Shown piece by piece: positions 11,086 to 21,734 of a stretch of 64,000 nt of DNA. This DNA comes from Calliopum simillimum (taxonomy: Eukaryota; Arthropoda; Insecta; Diptera; Lauxaniidae). How positions within the stretch are numbered: position 1 is the first letter of the stretch; every line of letters starts with the position of its first letter. The position numbers were made by a program, and so were the translations under genes. The notes under the pieces were generated by a model that worked only from the letters and a program-made list of their open reading frames with translations, was not told the origin of the DNA and made no database searches. The stretch is taken from assembly GCA_951812925.1 (NCBI GenBank), contig OX638370.1, forward strand, positions 118,186,897-118,250,896. Direction: 5' to 3'.

Positions 11086-11309
11086 TTGAAAAGTTTACTA
11101 AAATGCAAAGAAAGAAAAACAAATAAGAAAAAATTTTATTTTTTTTTTTTTTGAAAATTTGGGATAAGGATAGAGGACTTTGTTATATATCATCTTTTTC
11201 ATGATAGTCCTAATTGATTAGGTCCTAAAAAATAGAACAAAAGCAAAAATTTCGAATTTTTGTGTTTTTTTACTCTATATTTTACCTTAGATTAATTAGT
11301 CTAATATAA

Positions 11310-11770
11310 AAAAGCATAATAAATGTCCTTTAAAAAGGTTTATCAACAAATTTTTTAAGTTAAATATACGTATTGACCGAAATATGGCCACTCGAAAATG
11401 TTAATTTTGTTTATGAAGGTCGAAAATAGTTTTTACTCAAAACCAAGGCATCTTACGAAAAAAGTGTATAAGGCCAAAAATACTTTAAATTATCCCAAAA
11501 ATATTGTACTTACGCATTTATTCAGAATTTTTTGGAAATTTTAGAGTTTTTTTTTACCAATTTTTTAAAAATTATAAAATGTCCCCAAAAATTCTGAAAA
11601 AAATCATGCGTATTCATTGGACAGTTTATATTTTTTGATCTGTACATTTTTCCGGAAGATGTCTTGGTTTTGAGTAAAAAAAGTTTTTCCGAACGCATAA
11701 ACAAAATTTCCATGTTCGAGTATACATATTTCTGTCAATAGTAAAGCATTTTAAAGGAAATTTTATCTAC
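11310..11770. repeat. Imperfect palindrome of about 0.4 kb
   Basis: The left block at about 11365-11470 (TATTGACCGAAATATGGCC, AATTTTGTTTATG, TACTCAAAACCAAGGCATCTT) pairs in inverted order with 11640-11735 (TATTGACAGAAATATG, AATTTTGTTTATGCG, TACTCAAAACCAAGACATCTT). Weaker pairing (TGTCCTTTAAAA / TTTTAAAGGAAA) reaches to about 11310 and 11770. It is non-coding; a MITE is likely, but the ends and target site are undefined. Confidence 0.5.
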
Positions 11771-13197
11771 CTTTTTCCATATTCTGATATGTATTTATCC
11801 AACATCGATGGCAAATTTAATTTTCTACGAAAAGTTTTCTATAAAAAATATCGAATTTGTTCCTAGATATATTGAAAAAACTATAAAGGGTGCATTTTGC
11901 CTTCGCCCTCGGACTTCCTTCCCCTAATTTAAAAGCATTCAACGGTTTACCGATTTCTGCAATAAAAACCCATAAACGTCTTAGTTCCTTACAAAATGAC
12001 TTAATCAATAGACAAATGTAGTTCATCATCAGACATCGTATGTTTTTTCTTGTAGTTTTCTCCTACGTGTATTTAATGTAATGTATTATTCTCTAGATGT
12101 TAAGTATATAAGTTCTCAATATCTGTAAATAATATTTATTATATGATATTTTACTACAAATAAACATACTACTACCACTACTAATTGTAAAATATGATTT
12201 TATATCAAAAGCGGTGTAAGAAGGGTGGCACTACTACTCCTTGAAATTTAGCCAATTAGTTCCTCTGGTAGTTCTAGAAAGTTCTAGGCGGCTGTTTGTT
12301 TGTTCATGAACGAAATTTTAGTTGCAAAAACCATTTCAAATTTCATTAAATAATCCCATTTCATTTTGCCGCTTTCATAATTTTCACAGACCGACCGACT
12401 GAGCTATAGATTTACGTAACTTTACACGTAAGTGGTACATTACGTTATCTCGACGGCGGCATCTCGCAATCGCTGGGAAATTAAACGCAAAATGTTTTTA
12501 TAATTGGAAACTGAACATCAAAGGGAACCTATTTTCCTTCAGCTACACCGTTTCATAGCATGCGACATAAACTGCAGGCTAAGCTGAATAGGAAATGTCC
12601 CTTTGCTGCTTTTGTTTTGCGAAACTGCAAAATGCTTTTGCACCAAAGTACCAATGAATTAACGCGCATAAATCTGTGCTTACTTCCCCCTTTCGCTTTT
12701 CTTCCTTCATAGTTTTTATGATGACTTACCGGCACATCCTTGCATATCCGCAACAGTAACCGTTTTCACGTGGGTGTTGAATCCATGGCTCTCTGTGGGG
12801 TTGGTCTTGGTTTTTTTTTTTTTTTTGTTGTTTTCATATTTCTGTTTTGGATTCTTGTTATCATAAGTAGCGCTAGAGTTTTTATTTTTCAAGTCAGCAG
12901 CAGGTTTTTTCCATTTAATTTTATTTTCATAAACTTTTTAACTTTTCTTCTATTTTTATGCAGTTTTAAGAAGTGTGTTAGCATTGACGCGTTTATATCG
13001 GCTCCCTCAAAATATATAAAAAATCGAAATTTAAAAGAAAAATTAAAACATAAATTATATATAAGTGTGTGGCGGCTTACAAGCGTTAACCTTTTAGTTT
13101 TTGTCACAAAAAAAATTCATAATCTTTTAAACGAAAAAACTGAATATTATACCTGTGAAAACTGAAAAGTTGAAAGCAAAAAGAAGCTTGCGTCGTG
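11771..13197. other. Gene-free stretch upstream of the CR1-like element
   Basis: No conserved coding region is visible. A T run lies at about 12810-12826. Open frames at 12740-13165 and its antisense are F- or K-rich products of AT-rich DNA. Confidence 0.45.
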
Positions 13198-13266
13198 TTC
13201 TTTGTTTTTTTTTTTTTTTTTTTTTTTTCTTCGTTTCTTCCCGCGTTATTTGCTCTTTCCAGTGAT

Positions 13267-14310
13267 ATGGCCGATGAGACGAATGCATCGAGTGCTCTGT
13301 GCAATAAATGCACCTTACCTCTGCCCGCGACCGGTGACTTCGTGATTTGCCACAATTGCAGATCGAATTACCATTTTTCACCTTGTACGACTGTCTCTGA
13401 GACGACATATGTTAGAATGACAACTGACCGCAAGTTGGAATGGAAATGTCAGAACTGCAGACAAAGATTGAAGTCATCGTCATCAACAACGTCTACAACA
13501 GTATCAAACATACCAATAACAGCTGAGCAAAATTTGCAGAAAAATCAAAGCGAAAACGATAATGAAGGAGAGAATGCGCAAGGAAAACGGGACAAAACTT
13601 CTGATGCACTCTCCCAAAATGAGATAAAAAACGACATGAAAGACATCAAAAACTTAATCGCAGGGCTAACTAAAACAATCGAATCATATAAAGATGATAT
13701 GAAAGAAGAAATAGATCAAGCTTTCGCTAAAATAAGTGACACTGTCGGGCAGCTAGCTTCACGGGTCGAAGAATTGTCAAAAGAAAATACGACAAAAGAA
13801 AAAAGAATCTCGGAAATGGAGAAAAAAATTAATGCTCTGGAGCAACGTACTCTCGAACGTAACATTGAGATTAGCAATGTGCCAAAGAAAGAAAATGAAA
13901 ACGAAAAATCAATCATACAAGAACTAGCAAAGTCAGTAAATGTGAACATTGATGATAATCATATAATTGACGCTTACCGTACCAAACACAGAAAAAACTA
14001 CATAGTTGTCAAATTTTCTTCAATACAAATTAAACAAGAACTGATGCTAAAATTTCGTGGCAAAAAACTTAATGTTCGGAATATGGAAGAACAAAATCAA
14101 AATAGAGTTAATAAAAAAGCAGATGATGTTTACATCAATGACCAGCTGACTGCAGCAAACCGTCGTTTACTATGGTTAGCTAAATCCAAGGCAAAAGACA
14201 AAAAATGGAAATTTGTTTGGGTCCGCATGGGACGAATTTTAGTAAAGAAAGATTATGATACGACCGCTATAGAAATGTTATCTGAAAATGATCTAGACAT
14301 AATAGTTTAA
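13267..14310 (+). CDS. Retrotransposon ORF1: PHD finger and coiled-coil RNA-binding protein
   Basis: A 347-aa protein from the ATG at 13267. The open frame continues upstream to 13195 only through a poly-T tract read as phenylalanine, so that extension is rejected. Residues about 12-66 form a PHD-type C4HC3 zinc finger (CNKC, VICHNC, YHFSPC, WKCQNC). Residues about 115-215 are charged and helical, likely a coiled coil. The C-terminal third (YRTKHRKNYIVVKF to the end) resembles the nucleic-acid-binding domain of CR1-type ORF1 proteins. These are known to bind element RNA and form ribonucleoprotein particles. It is intact and lies 63 bp before ORF2. Confidence 0.8.
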   Translation: MADETNASSALCNKCTLPLPATGDFVICHNCRSNYHFSPCTTVSETTYVRMTTDRKLEWKCQNCRQRLKSSSSTTSTTVSNIPITAEQNLQKNQSENDNEGENAQGKRDKTSDALSQNEIKNDMKDIKNLIAGLTKTIESYKDDMKEEIDQAFAKISDTVGQLASRVEELSKENTTKEKRISEMEKKINALEQRTLERNIEISNVPKKENENEKSIIQELAKSVNVNIDDNHIIDAYRTKHRKNYIVVKFSSIQIKQELMLKFRGKKLNVRNMEEQNQNRVNKKADDVYINDQLTAANRRLLWLAKSKAKDKKWKFVWVRMGRILVKKDYDTTAIEMLSENDLDIIV

Positions 14311-14373
14311 ACAAAAAAAATAAAAATAAAAAATAAAATAAAAGAAGCAAAGAACAAGTAAACCCCCTGTAAT

Positions 14374-17286
14374 ATGAATAAAATTAAAACAAACGTATAC
14401 TCCAATTTTCAAATCATAAACCAAAGTGAATTCTCAAGTTATCATTTTTCATGTATTTACTTAAATATTCGTTCATTACGAAAAAACTTTGTATCATTTC
14501 TGGCAGATATAAACAATATAATTTCCTTGGTTGATGTAATTATTTTGGTCGAGACAAGTATAACAAACGACGAAAATTCTCTCTTTTCTATTGAAGGCTT
14601 CAATGCAGAGTTCCTTAATAGAAGTGAGAGCAGAGGTGGCGGTATAGCTCTGTATATAAAAAAGTCAATTGCTTATGAGTTATCTTTCACTGAAACCAAA
14701 TCTTTTGAGTCTATGAAAATACAATTCAATGTAAACAAAATTTCCATCGCTCTCGTGGCTGTTTATCGCCCTCCATCTCTCAGCATTGTGACATTTGTCG
14801 AAGAATTGGAGCAACTGCTGGGCAGGACAAATAAAAAACAAAATGTACTAGTCATTGGAGACATGAATATTGACCTACACAAAGAAAACTGCAACACTAC
14901 CATCCAATATTTGGAAATGATGTCTTCAAACGGTTTGCAGAGTACAATTTCTGAGAGCACAAGAGTAGATGTTACGAAAGGTACCAGTACTAATATCGAT
15001 CATATGTTTATTCGTAGCAAAGAGAGTATTATCAATGCAGCAACAATAAAGTCCAACATATCAGATCATTATTCTCTTATGTGTGGTATCATTTTTGAAA
15101 ACATTGATTATAACAACAATGATAATGATGTCCAACTACAGGAAACAATAAGCAATCATAGGGTAAATAATCACTTACGCAGCATTAATTGGGCAGAATT
15201 TTTAACTTTTTCCTGTGTTGATGATATGTACGAAAAAATTTATTCCACTTTTAAAGATGTTTACGAAAAATCAAAATTAACAGTAAGAATAAAACCGAAA
15301 AGAACTTCAAATCCATGGATGAATGAAAATTTAATTAAATATTGTGAACAAAGAGATAAACTTTATAGGAAATGGTTACGAAAACCTAATGATAAAAAAA
15401 AAGAGAATGATTATAAATCATACAGAAACTTAGTGAACAAAAAACTGAATTATGCAAAAAATAATTTTTACCAAAATAAATTTTATGAAAATAGAAACGA
15501 TATAAAAAAAACCTGGCAAACGATAAATGAAATAATTGGGAGGAGGTCTATAAACATTGATCAAATAATAACAAAACACTTTAAAGAAGATACGTCTATC
15601 ACAACAAATTTGTTCGCGAAAACATTCGACGAGAATGTTAAAAAGACTGTGCATAAGTGCGATATCAAGACCATGATTTGCAATGAAAGAATTCTACAAA
15701 ATTCAATTTTTATGGAAAACGCGAGTGAGTTGGAGATTTTTAATATTATAAATAGCCTCAATATCAAAAATGGCCCAGGTGTTGATAAAATCAGGCCGAA
15801 AGATTTGAAAAACAATGTGGATATTATAGCCCCTGTGATCACAAAGTTAGTCAATATGAGCCTAGAGCAAATGAAAATTCCGAATGCCCTTAAAATTTCT
15901 ATCATTCGGCCAATATATAAAAATGGTGTAAAGTCTGATTACGGAAATTACAGGCCAATAGCAATATTACCTGTAATAGAAAAAATTTTGGAAGAAATAG
16001 TAGTTAGGAGATTAAGAACATTTGTCGAAAAATATAAAATCATTGACACCTGTCAGTATGGCTTTCAAAAAGGGAAAAATATAAACCAGCTCTTAGGTAA
16101 CTTTGCAAATAGACTCAATGATAGTTTAAGCAGAAATCATCATAGCCTAGCGCTATTTATTGATTTTAGCAAAGCGTTTGACACCCTGTCTCACGATAAA
16201 TTGATAATGTCCCTTCAAAATGCAGGAGTTCGTGGGAATTGCCTGAAGTGGTTTGAAAACTACCTGTCCTTCAGAACTTTTCAGGTAAAAATATGCAACG
16301 CAACGAGTAGCGAAATCGCAGTAAGCGAAGGAGTCCCTCAAGGATCGAAACTAGGTCCTCTGTTATATATAATATATGCAAATGGCTTGCTTAAATCTTT
16401 GCAGCATGGTACGGCATTTGCTTATGCAGATGATACTGCTATTGTGATATCACATAGAGACATTAACGTCGCTGAAAAAAAGATGCAGCAAGAACTAGAT
16501 ACAATCGCGCGATGGTCACATGACAATGGGCTCTCATTAAATGCTAACAAAACGAAAGTAATGCACATAAAACCACCTCACATACTGTATAGCCCAATAC
16601 ACATTAAATACCACAATATAGAATGCCTCCATAAAAGCACCATTAGCAGCCCAAATCTCGAAGATGCATGCAACACTGTAATAGAATTGGTCAATTCCTA
16701 TAAATATCTTGGCGTGATCGTTGATCATAACCTGAAATGGAACGCACACATTGAACACCTCCAAAAAAAACTGCGCAGCACTTCGTACATGTTACATCAC
16801 TTGAGCAACTGCAGTAATTTTGAAGTCCTGAAGCAAGCATACCTTTCATTAAGTGAGTCATTTATCCGTCACGGCATCACGGCATGGGGAGGATCGGTTC
16901 ACTGTAGACAACTTCAATACAGTCAAAATTGTTTGGTCAAAATTTTAGTAAAAAAGAAAAGTATGTCAAGCTATCATGGAATATCTCCGAGTACGTTTAA
17001 GAATTTGGGCCTACTCAATATCACTGGAATCTTCAAATCATCAATAGTAAATGAATTTTACAATGATAGTCGGTACAAGCTAAAAATAGACCACCGGCAT
17101 AATACGCGAAGACAAGCAGAAGGAAGATTAAAGGTACCTCAATTCTTTAATAATTATGGAAAGAATACGCTTGCAGTTACATTGCCAACATTTTTAAATG
17201 ATCTTCCTAGCTCCCTTCTAAACATTTGCAACAAATTAAAAAGGCAAAAACTGATTAAAAATTATATAACTGAAAATATTACCTAA
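14374..17286 (+). CDS. Retrotransposon ORF2: endonuclease and reverse transcriptase
   Basis: A 970-aa protein with no internal stop. The N-terminal apurinic-type endonuclease (about 25-240) shows LNIRSLRKN, VETSIT, the RGGGIALY block, VYRPP, VIGDMNID and the catalytic SDH (ISDHYSL). The reverse transcriptase (about 470-760) shows GVDKIRPKDL, NYRPIAILP, YGFQKGKN, LFIDFSKAFD, VPQGSKLGPLLY, the catalytic YADD (AYADDTAIV), LSLNANKTKVM and KYLGVIVD. The C-terminal 200 residues lack an RNase H signature. The enzyme would nick the target and prime cDNA synthesis there. All key residues are present, so it could be functional. Confidence 0.88.
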   Translation: MNKIKTNVYSNFQIINQSEFSSYHFSCIYLNIRSLRKNFVSFLADINNIISLVDVIILVETSITNDENSLFSIEGFNAEFLNRSESRGGGIALYIKKSIAYELSFTETKSFESMKIQFNVNKISIALVAVYRPPSLSIVTFVEELEQLLGRTNKKQNVLVIGDMNIDLHKENCNTTIQYLEMMSSNGLQSTISESTRVDVTKGTSTNIDHMFIRSKESIINAATIKSNISDHYSLMCGIIFENIDYNNNDNDVQLQETISNHRVNNHLRSINWAEFLTFSCVDDMYEKIYSTFKDVYEKSKLTVRIKPKRTSNPWMNENLIKYCEQRDKLYRKWLRKPNDKKKENDYKSYRNLVNKKLNYAKNNFYQNKFYENRNDIKKTWQTINEIIGRRSINIDQIITKHFKEDTSITTNLFAKTFDENVKKTVHKCDIKTMICNERILQNSIFMENASELEIFNIINSLNIKNGPGVDKIRPKDLKNNVDIIAPVITKLVNMSLEQMKIPNALKISIIRPIYKNGVKSDYGNYRPIAILPVIEKILEEIVVRRLRTFVEKYKIIDTCQYGFQKGKNINQLLGNFANRLNDSLSRNHHSLALFIDFSKAFDTLSHDKLIMSLQNAGVRGNCLKWFENYLSFRTFQVKICNATSSEIAVSEGVPQGSKLGPLLYIIYANGLLKSLQHGTAFAYADDTAIVISHRDINVAEKKMQQELDTIARWSHDNGLSLNANKTKVMHIKPPHILYSPIHIKYHNIECLHKSTISSPNLEDACNTVIELVNSYKYLGVIVDHNLKWNAHIEHLQKKLRSTSYMLHHLSNCSNFEVLKQAYLSLSESFIRHGITAWGGSVHCRQLQYSQNCLVKILVKKKSMSSYHGISPSTFKNLGLLNITGIFKSSIVNEFYNDSRYKLKIDHRHNTRRQAEGRLKVPQFFNNYGKNTLAVTLPTFLNDLPSSLLNICNKLKRQKLIKNYITENIT

Positions 17287-17494
17287 AATTTATCTATGTA
17301 TCTTTTGATTTTCTCAACTAAGCTAAACTAAATTAAAAAAAAAAAAAAAAATGTTAAAATTTGAAATACTTATAATACATACACTTCGTTTTAATGATAT
17401 CTAATTAAACTAAAAATTTCCAGCAGACAAGCTCATGTGGCTTCGCCGGATACTATTTTAAGTTCAATTTGTAATTTTTAAAAACTGAATGAAT

Positions 17495-17521
17495 AAATAA
17501 TAATAATAATAATAATAATAA
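17495..17521 (+). repeat. AAT microsatellite tail of the retrotransposon
   Basis: About nine AAT/TAA units end the CR1-like element. Simple-repeat 3' tails are normal for non-LTR elements without poly-A. Confidence 0.8.
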
Positions 17522-17529
17522 TTCTTTGT

Positions 17530-17935
17530 GGCCCAACGTCGGTTTCCGCGTTGTAAGGATGCATGCAAACAACAACGGAAAAAGGTCGAAAAATGTGAAA
17601 AGAACATGTTTTGGTCATAATGTTGGGCGGATTTGTTGCTGCTGTTGTTGTTAAAGTTGAAACATTCGCCATCTTGGCTCGTGGCACCATTGCCATTATT
17701 TTCTACTACCTAAAGCTTTTAAATGCAATTTGTATTTTTCATTTTTATATTTTGAATATTCAGTGAAAGTACGCGCTTGCAAATACGAGTATTTGGAGTG
17801 AGTGCATTGTGGAACAAAAATGTTGAACGAAAATTGGTATTGGATTTTTCAACAAAGTTTTACTTAGAGGTTGCACTATCTCTAGTAATTATGTGAAATG
17901 CATTAACATTATTCCAAGTGTTCCTCTCGAGCCAA
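17530..17935. other. Gene-free stretch between two retrotransposons
   Basis: No coding region is seen. A short CTGCTGTTGTTGTT simple repeat lies near 17640. Confidence 0.45.
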
Positions 17936-17947
17936 ATTTGAAAATTT

Positions 17948-18684
17948 GTATGTATGTGTGTATGTATTCTCCTTTAACTCCTAGGAGGAGCATAAAGCCA
18001 ATATGAAATCTCTCCATTTGTCACGATCCCTTGCCCAATATCTCAAGGTTGAATTTGTAGAGTTCTCTAACGGCTTGGTGTTTTTTGCCTGGTTCATTTA
18101 GAGTTCGGACATTCCAAGAGCCGATGATCGAGTTTTCATCGAAAGGATTTTAAAATTTTGAGAAGCCATATTGGTTCCAGTTATAGGGGAATCATTCCTA
18201 ACTATGCATGTTTCTTGCACCTCCAAATCCGATGTGCATGCTGCCGAGACAGGTGGATTAACCACTCTCTGGTGGGTACCACTTGGAGAGTTATTTTCCA
18301 TCGTTTTTCGATCCATGCTTCTTTAGTATAATCTTCTCGGCAACGCCCCACGCAGTAAGTTATAAGCTTAAAGCTGGATCCGGCAAGCGCTGCAAATATA
18401 GTGGCCAAATTCACTTTTAATTTCAGCCGCTCAATCTGGAACAGACGCTGACCTGGGTGCCACCCACTCTGGGTCAGACGCTTCAGGATTTTGACAAGAT
18501 GCTTATTTTAAGGCGGAATCGACTCACCTTGTCAGTGCCGGTTACGGGCATTGTGGGTTTTCTTTTGAGGCGCAACGCTGTCCAACGCTACGCCCTTCCA
18601 CACCCTGGCTGGTCGCCCGCTTTTAGTCGCCTCTTACGACAGGCATGCTTACCTCGGGCATATTCTGACCCCTTACCCGCAGGT
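17948..18684 (-). mobile_element. Internally deleted RTE-like retrotransposon with 12-bp target duplication
   Basis: Read on minus, the element starts at 18684 with CCTGCGGGTAAGGGGTCAGA and a several-hundred-base leader. It then runs into the start of an endonuclease (IIGSWNVRTLNEPGK). About 30 residues later it jumps to the last residues of an RTE-type ORF (ARDRDKWRDFILALCSS, then TAG at 17981-17983). It closes with a short ATACATAC-type tail. ATTTGAAAATTT occurs at both edges (17936-17947 and 18685-18696), a 12-bp target-site duplication. Both termini are therefore present in a 737-bp unit lacking nearly all of the endonuclease and reverse transcriptase. The RTE assignment rests on motif memory. 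Confidence 0.75.
17981..18316 (-). pseudogene. Broken ORF of the deleted RTE-like element
   Basis: The frame opens at the ATG ending at 18316 (MDRKTMENNS...). It needs one frameshift near 18131 to reach the endonuclease start (SIIGSWNVRTLNEPGKKHQA). It then changes frame again near 18034 into the C-terminal remnant. No reverse transcriptase remains, so it cannot encode an active enzyme. Confidence 0.7.
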
Positions 18685-18696
18685 ATTTGAAAATTT

Positions 18697-19090
18697 AGGC
18701 AGTTAATAATATTGAACTGAATTGGTTGGACGAAATACTAAAAAGCTGATGCTGATTAAGAACATAGTACCTGGAAACCGATCTCTGCTCAATAGACTAT
18801 CTGATCAGAACATATTAGTTAAGGTTTTTTGCCCATAGCTATGTTATATGAAACAATTCGTATCTTTTTGCCACTAATTTTCAAGCTTTAAATATGATTA
18901 TTATACCAAAAAAATTGTATTAAATACTTTAAAAAAAAACTCAGAGAATATCGAATGGTATCGGAAAGATATAGAAAAATATCAAAAAGTAGAAGTTGGT
19001 ATTTTTTGTTCAAAAGTTTCAAATAAGTAGTATAACAAAATGTATCAACAACCGAAAAGTATTGAAAAATATAAAGAAAGCTATATATTT
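18697..19090. other. Gene-free DNA rich in TATCGAAAA-like words
   Basis: No gene. From about 18945 the sequence is a loose repetition of TATCGGAAA, TATCAAAAA and TATTGAAAAATAT. The same texture continues at 19430-19520, on the far side of the MITE, so the MITE seems to have split a cryptic simple repeat. Confidence 0.5.
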
Positions 19091-19412
19091 AGGCCGGTTC
19101 CTTAATCCGTGTGATTTCAATGACTTTTCATTTAAGAGGCTTTTCGATGAAAACGGTGAATCGAACTATAAAAAGTATTAGAATCTCTTTTGTGGAGAAT
19201 CACAAGTTCTACAAATAATACTGATTTGCATTTTCGACTTTTTGCGATTTTTTACGAATATTTCTTAAACGGTTAATTTTTTGTTAATGAGCATTAATAT
19301 TATTTGTAGAATTTGTAATCTTTCAGAAAAAAGATTCTTATTCTTCTATCGTTCATAAAAAAGCATCCTAAATGAAAATTCATTGAAATCACACGGATTT
19401 TGGAACAGGCCT
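19091..19412. mobile_element. 322-bp palindromic MITE-like element
   Basis: Left end AGGCCGGTTCCTTAATCCGT and right end (reverse complement) AGGCCTGTTCCAAAATCCGT continue in parallel through GTGATTTCAATGA and TTTTCATTTA, about 50 bp of good inverted repeat. Weaker pairing continues inward (ATTCTACAAATAAT / ATTATTTGTAGAA). It is non-coding. Confidence 0.65.
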
Positions 19413-20110
19413 GATTGTCAAGAAGTTGCAAAAGTATCGGAACAGTATCGAAATAATCGAAAAAAACACGGACATATCGGAAAACATAAAAAGTTTTGAA
19501 AAGTATCGAAAAATATTTATTAACAACGAAAATTCCTATATATGTCGAAAAGTCAGCTATCCAGATACATAACCAAAAGAATAATTTTTATAATCTCTTT
19601 AGAATTACAAAATTGATTGATAATGTATTTTTTGAAACTGACTTAGTAGCTGAGGTAGCCATGACTTTGCTAACATAATCTCTAAAGATAGTTAGTAAAA
19701 ATGTAGGGTGGTGCCACAGCTACTAATACAATTTTCGTTTCGGCGAAAGTTTTTAGTAACAAGCATTTCCAATGTCAACACTATCATTCTCAAATTCACA
19801 AATTTTACTAAATATAGCATTTAACGTGGCTTAGAAGGTTCTACTTACTTCCATAAATGATACTTCGATCACTTTTATTTCTGAGAATCCTCATTGCTAC
19901 TAGACCCTTTGTATAAAATTTAATAGATTGCTCTATGTGTTATCTTACTATGAAGTTCCAAAGTTTTGTGGGTAGCTCCAGGTTTTTCAATAAGCTTTTG
20001 CATTTGTGTCTCATACTGATGCCTGTCTATGGTAGTCATCTCTCACATGTTTTTATCAACATAATCATACCAATATTAAACCAAATTATGCAGTTGTCAA
20101 AAAGTGGGGT
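19413..20110. other. Gene-free stretch
   Basis: Continues the TATCGAAAA-rich sequence to about 19520, then ordinary AT-rich DNA. No gene is supported. Confidence 0.45.
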
Positions 20111-20409
20111 GGGGTGTCGGTCAAAATGTTCCCCCTAGTATTTTCAAATTGCGATAACTCACAAACCATAAGCCGTACAATCATATGATCGACAAATAAA
20201 AATAAATTAACGTTTGAGATTTATTAAAGAAAAACTGATTTTTTTACGTATATCGCCACTTAAGTGGTTTTTATTGAATTACTCCTAATTATTTGTCAGT
20301 TATATGACTCTTTATAAAAGAGATCTCGGAACTTTTTATTCGTGCGACTCACAGTTTGTGAGTTATTGCAGTTTGAAAATGAAAGCGGCCACATTTTGAT
20401 CGGCACCCC
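20111..20409. mobile_element. About 300-bp MITE-like element
   Basis: Ends read GGGGTGTCGGTCAAAATGT (left) and GGGGTGCCGATCAAAATGT (right, reverse complement). Both are followed by inverted TTTTCAAATTGCGATAACTC / TTTTCAAACTGCAATAACTC, giving about 60 bp of imperfect terminal repeat. It is non-coding. A related scrap (GGTGCCGGATC...CGTCAAAATGTTCC) follows at about 20490-20540. Confidence 0.6.
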
Positions 20410-21690
20410 GGCATAAATATTTTCCGTCCTTCTTAAATATGCGTAAAAAACAGATTTCGTTTAAAAAACAGATGAGCGCAGTAATTGTGGTGCCGGATCT
20501 CGTGCATCTCCTACATTTTCGTCAAAATGTTCCTATACAACTAACGCCACTTTCTGTGTGTTTTTGATACAAAAGGAATGAGTATAAGGCAATGAATTTC
20601 TTTTTTAGTGATAAATGAATTACGTACGCGTATGTAATTATCACTATAATTTTTAGTCGTTCGTTATGAAAAATTATAGTTGAAAGCCGTGTTCAATTGA
20701 ACATTATAGTGCTTTTTGTCTGTACAAAGATGTAGGTCTTCAAAGTCTTGCAGTTAAATGTTATTTTAAAAATTTTTTTACGTGCACGTATGTATCTTTG
20801 AATTGATTACTACTTAGTATCGTGCTGCTGAAATATAATAAATTTAATTTAAACTAGAAAATGAGTTGCTTCATATCAAGTCACAGCTGAAACTTGGAAT
20901 CATTTTATTCACTATTTTATTTCATATGCATTTAAGCGTTAATCCTCCTATCTTGAATACAAAAAAATTTGACCACCGTCCATTGTGTTTTCATGCCACA
21001 GTTTAACGCGTTCAGCGTTCTATTAATGTATGCAGGGTGGCACGGAATATACAAACGCCCATATTTTGCCGTAAAAGTGCAGTCGTGACTCATACAAAGA
21101 AAAAACTTTATTTTGTTGCAATGTTATGCTGTCAACTTTTATGATCGCTATCCCGCCAACTCCTCCCACCTGTCGGTCTTTCATGCTGTTGGCTGCATTT
21201 TTACGGCTTAAAAGAAAGTAACGATTTTAGCATCCGATTACACGGCCATCGTTAGATGTTACACGCAGCTAAGCTGTAGGTAAGAAACAAAACTTAAGTT
21301 TGCACCTCTTGAACAGAATGTTAACAATTTTGCAGAGCACGTCAGAAATTGTTTTGAAGGAATTGGAAACTCTGAAGATAATGCAATTTCAAATAGCGCA
21401 AAATAGAAGGTTAACATTTCTCAAAAGAAATTGCAGTTCATGGAATGGGTTGTAAGGTGAGGAAATAAAAACACAAATAAATTTTTCCTTTTCAATATTT
21501 CTTCTGCCTCCCCGAATACATTTTTCATTTAATTTTTCGGTTCATAAGCCTTTGAACTATCGTCGGCCAAACAAGTTAATCGACAACAAAATCTCAAATA
21601 TGGGACAAATCGAGTAGTGCGCTGTTATCAATTTGCCCATCAACCAAAGTTAAGCAGTTCAAACCATACTGAAAAAGATATGCATTATCC
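20410..21690. other. Gene-free stretch
   Basis: No coding region or RNA gene is supported. The segment at 20490-20540 carries a short relative of the preceding MITE. Confidence 0.4.
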
Positions 21691-21734
21691 ATTTAAGGAG
21701 ACTCTTGTTCGAGTAAACCTATGGCTTGTAGGTG

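Larger units (their letters stand above)
13206..17521 (+). mobile_element. Apparently intact CR1/L2-like non-LTR retrotransposon
   Basis: A two-ORF LINE about 4.3 kb long. ORF1 (13267-14310) and ORF2 (14374-17286) are both open, separated by 63 bp, and the 3' end is an AAT repeat (about 17495-17521). An 8-bp sequence TTCTTTGT at 13198-13205 and again at 17522-17529 could be the target duplication. This would put the 5' end at the T run starting at 13206; the short length makes it tentative. PHD-finger ORF1, apurinic-type endonuclease and no RNase H domain after the reverse transcriptase fit the CR1/L2 group, but the exact clade is unresolved. The lack of stops implies a young insertion. Confidence 0.8.

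Noticed and set aside
13195..13266. Upstream extension of retrotransposon ORF1
   Set aside because: It translates a poly-T tract into phenylalanines; the ATG at 13267 directly precedes the PHD finger.
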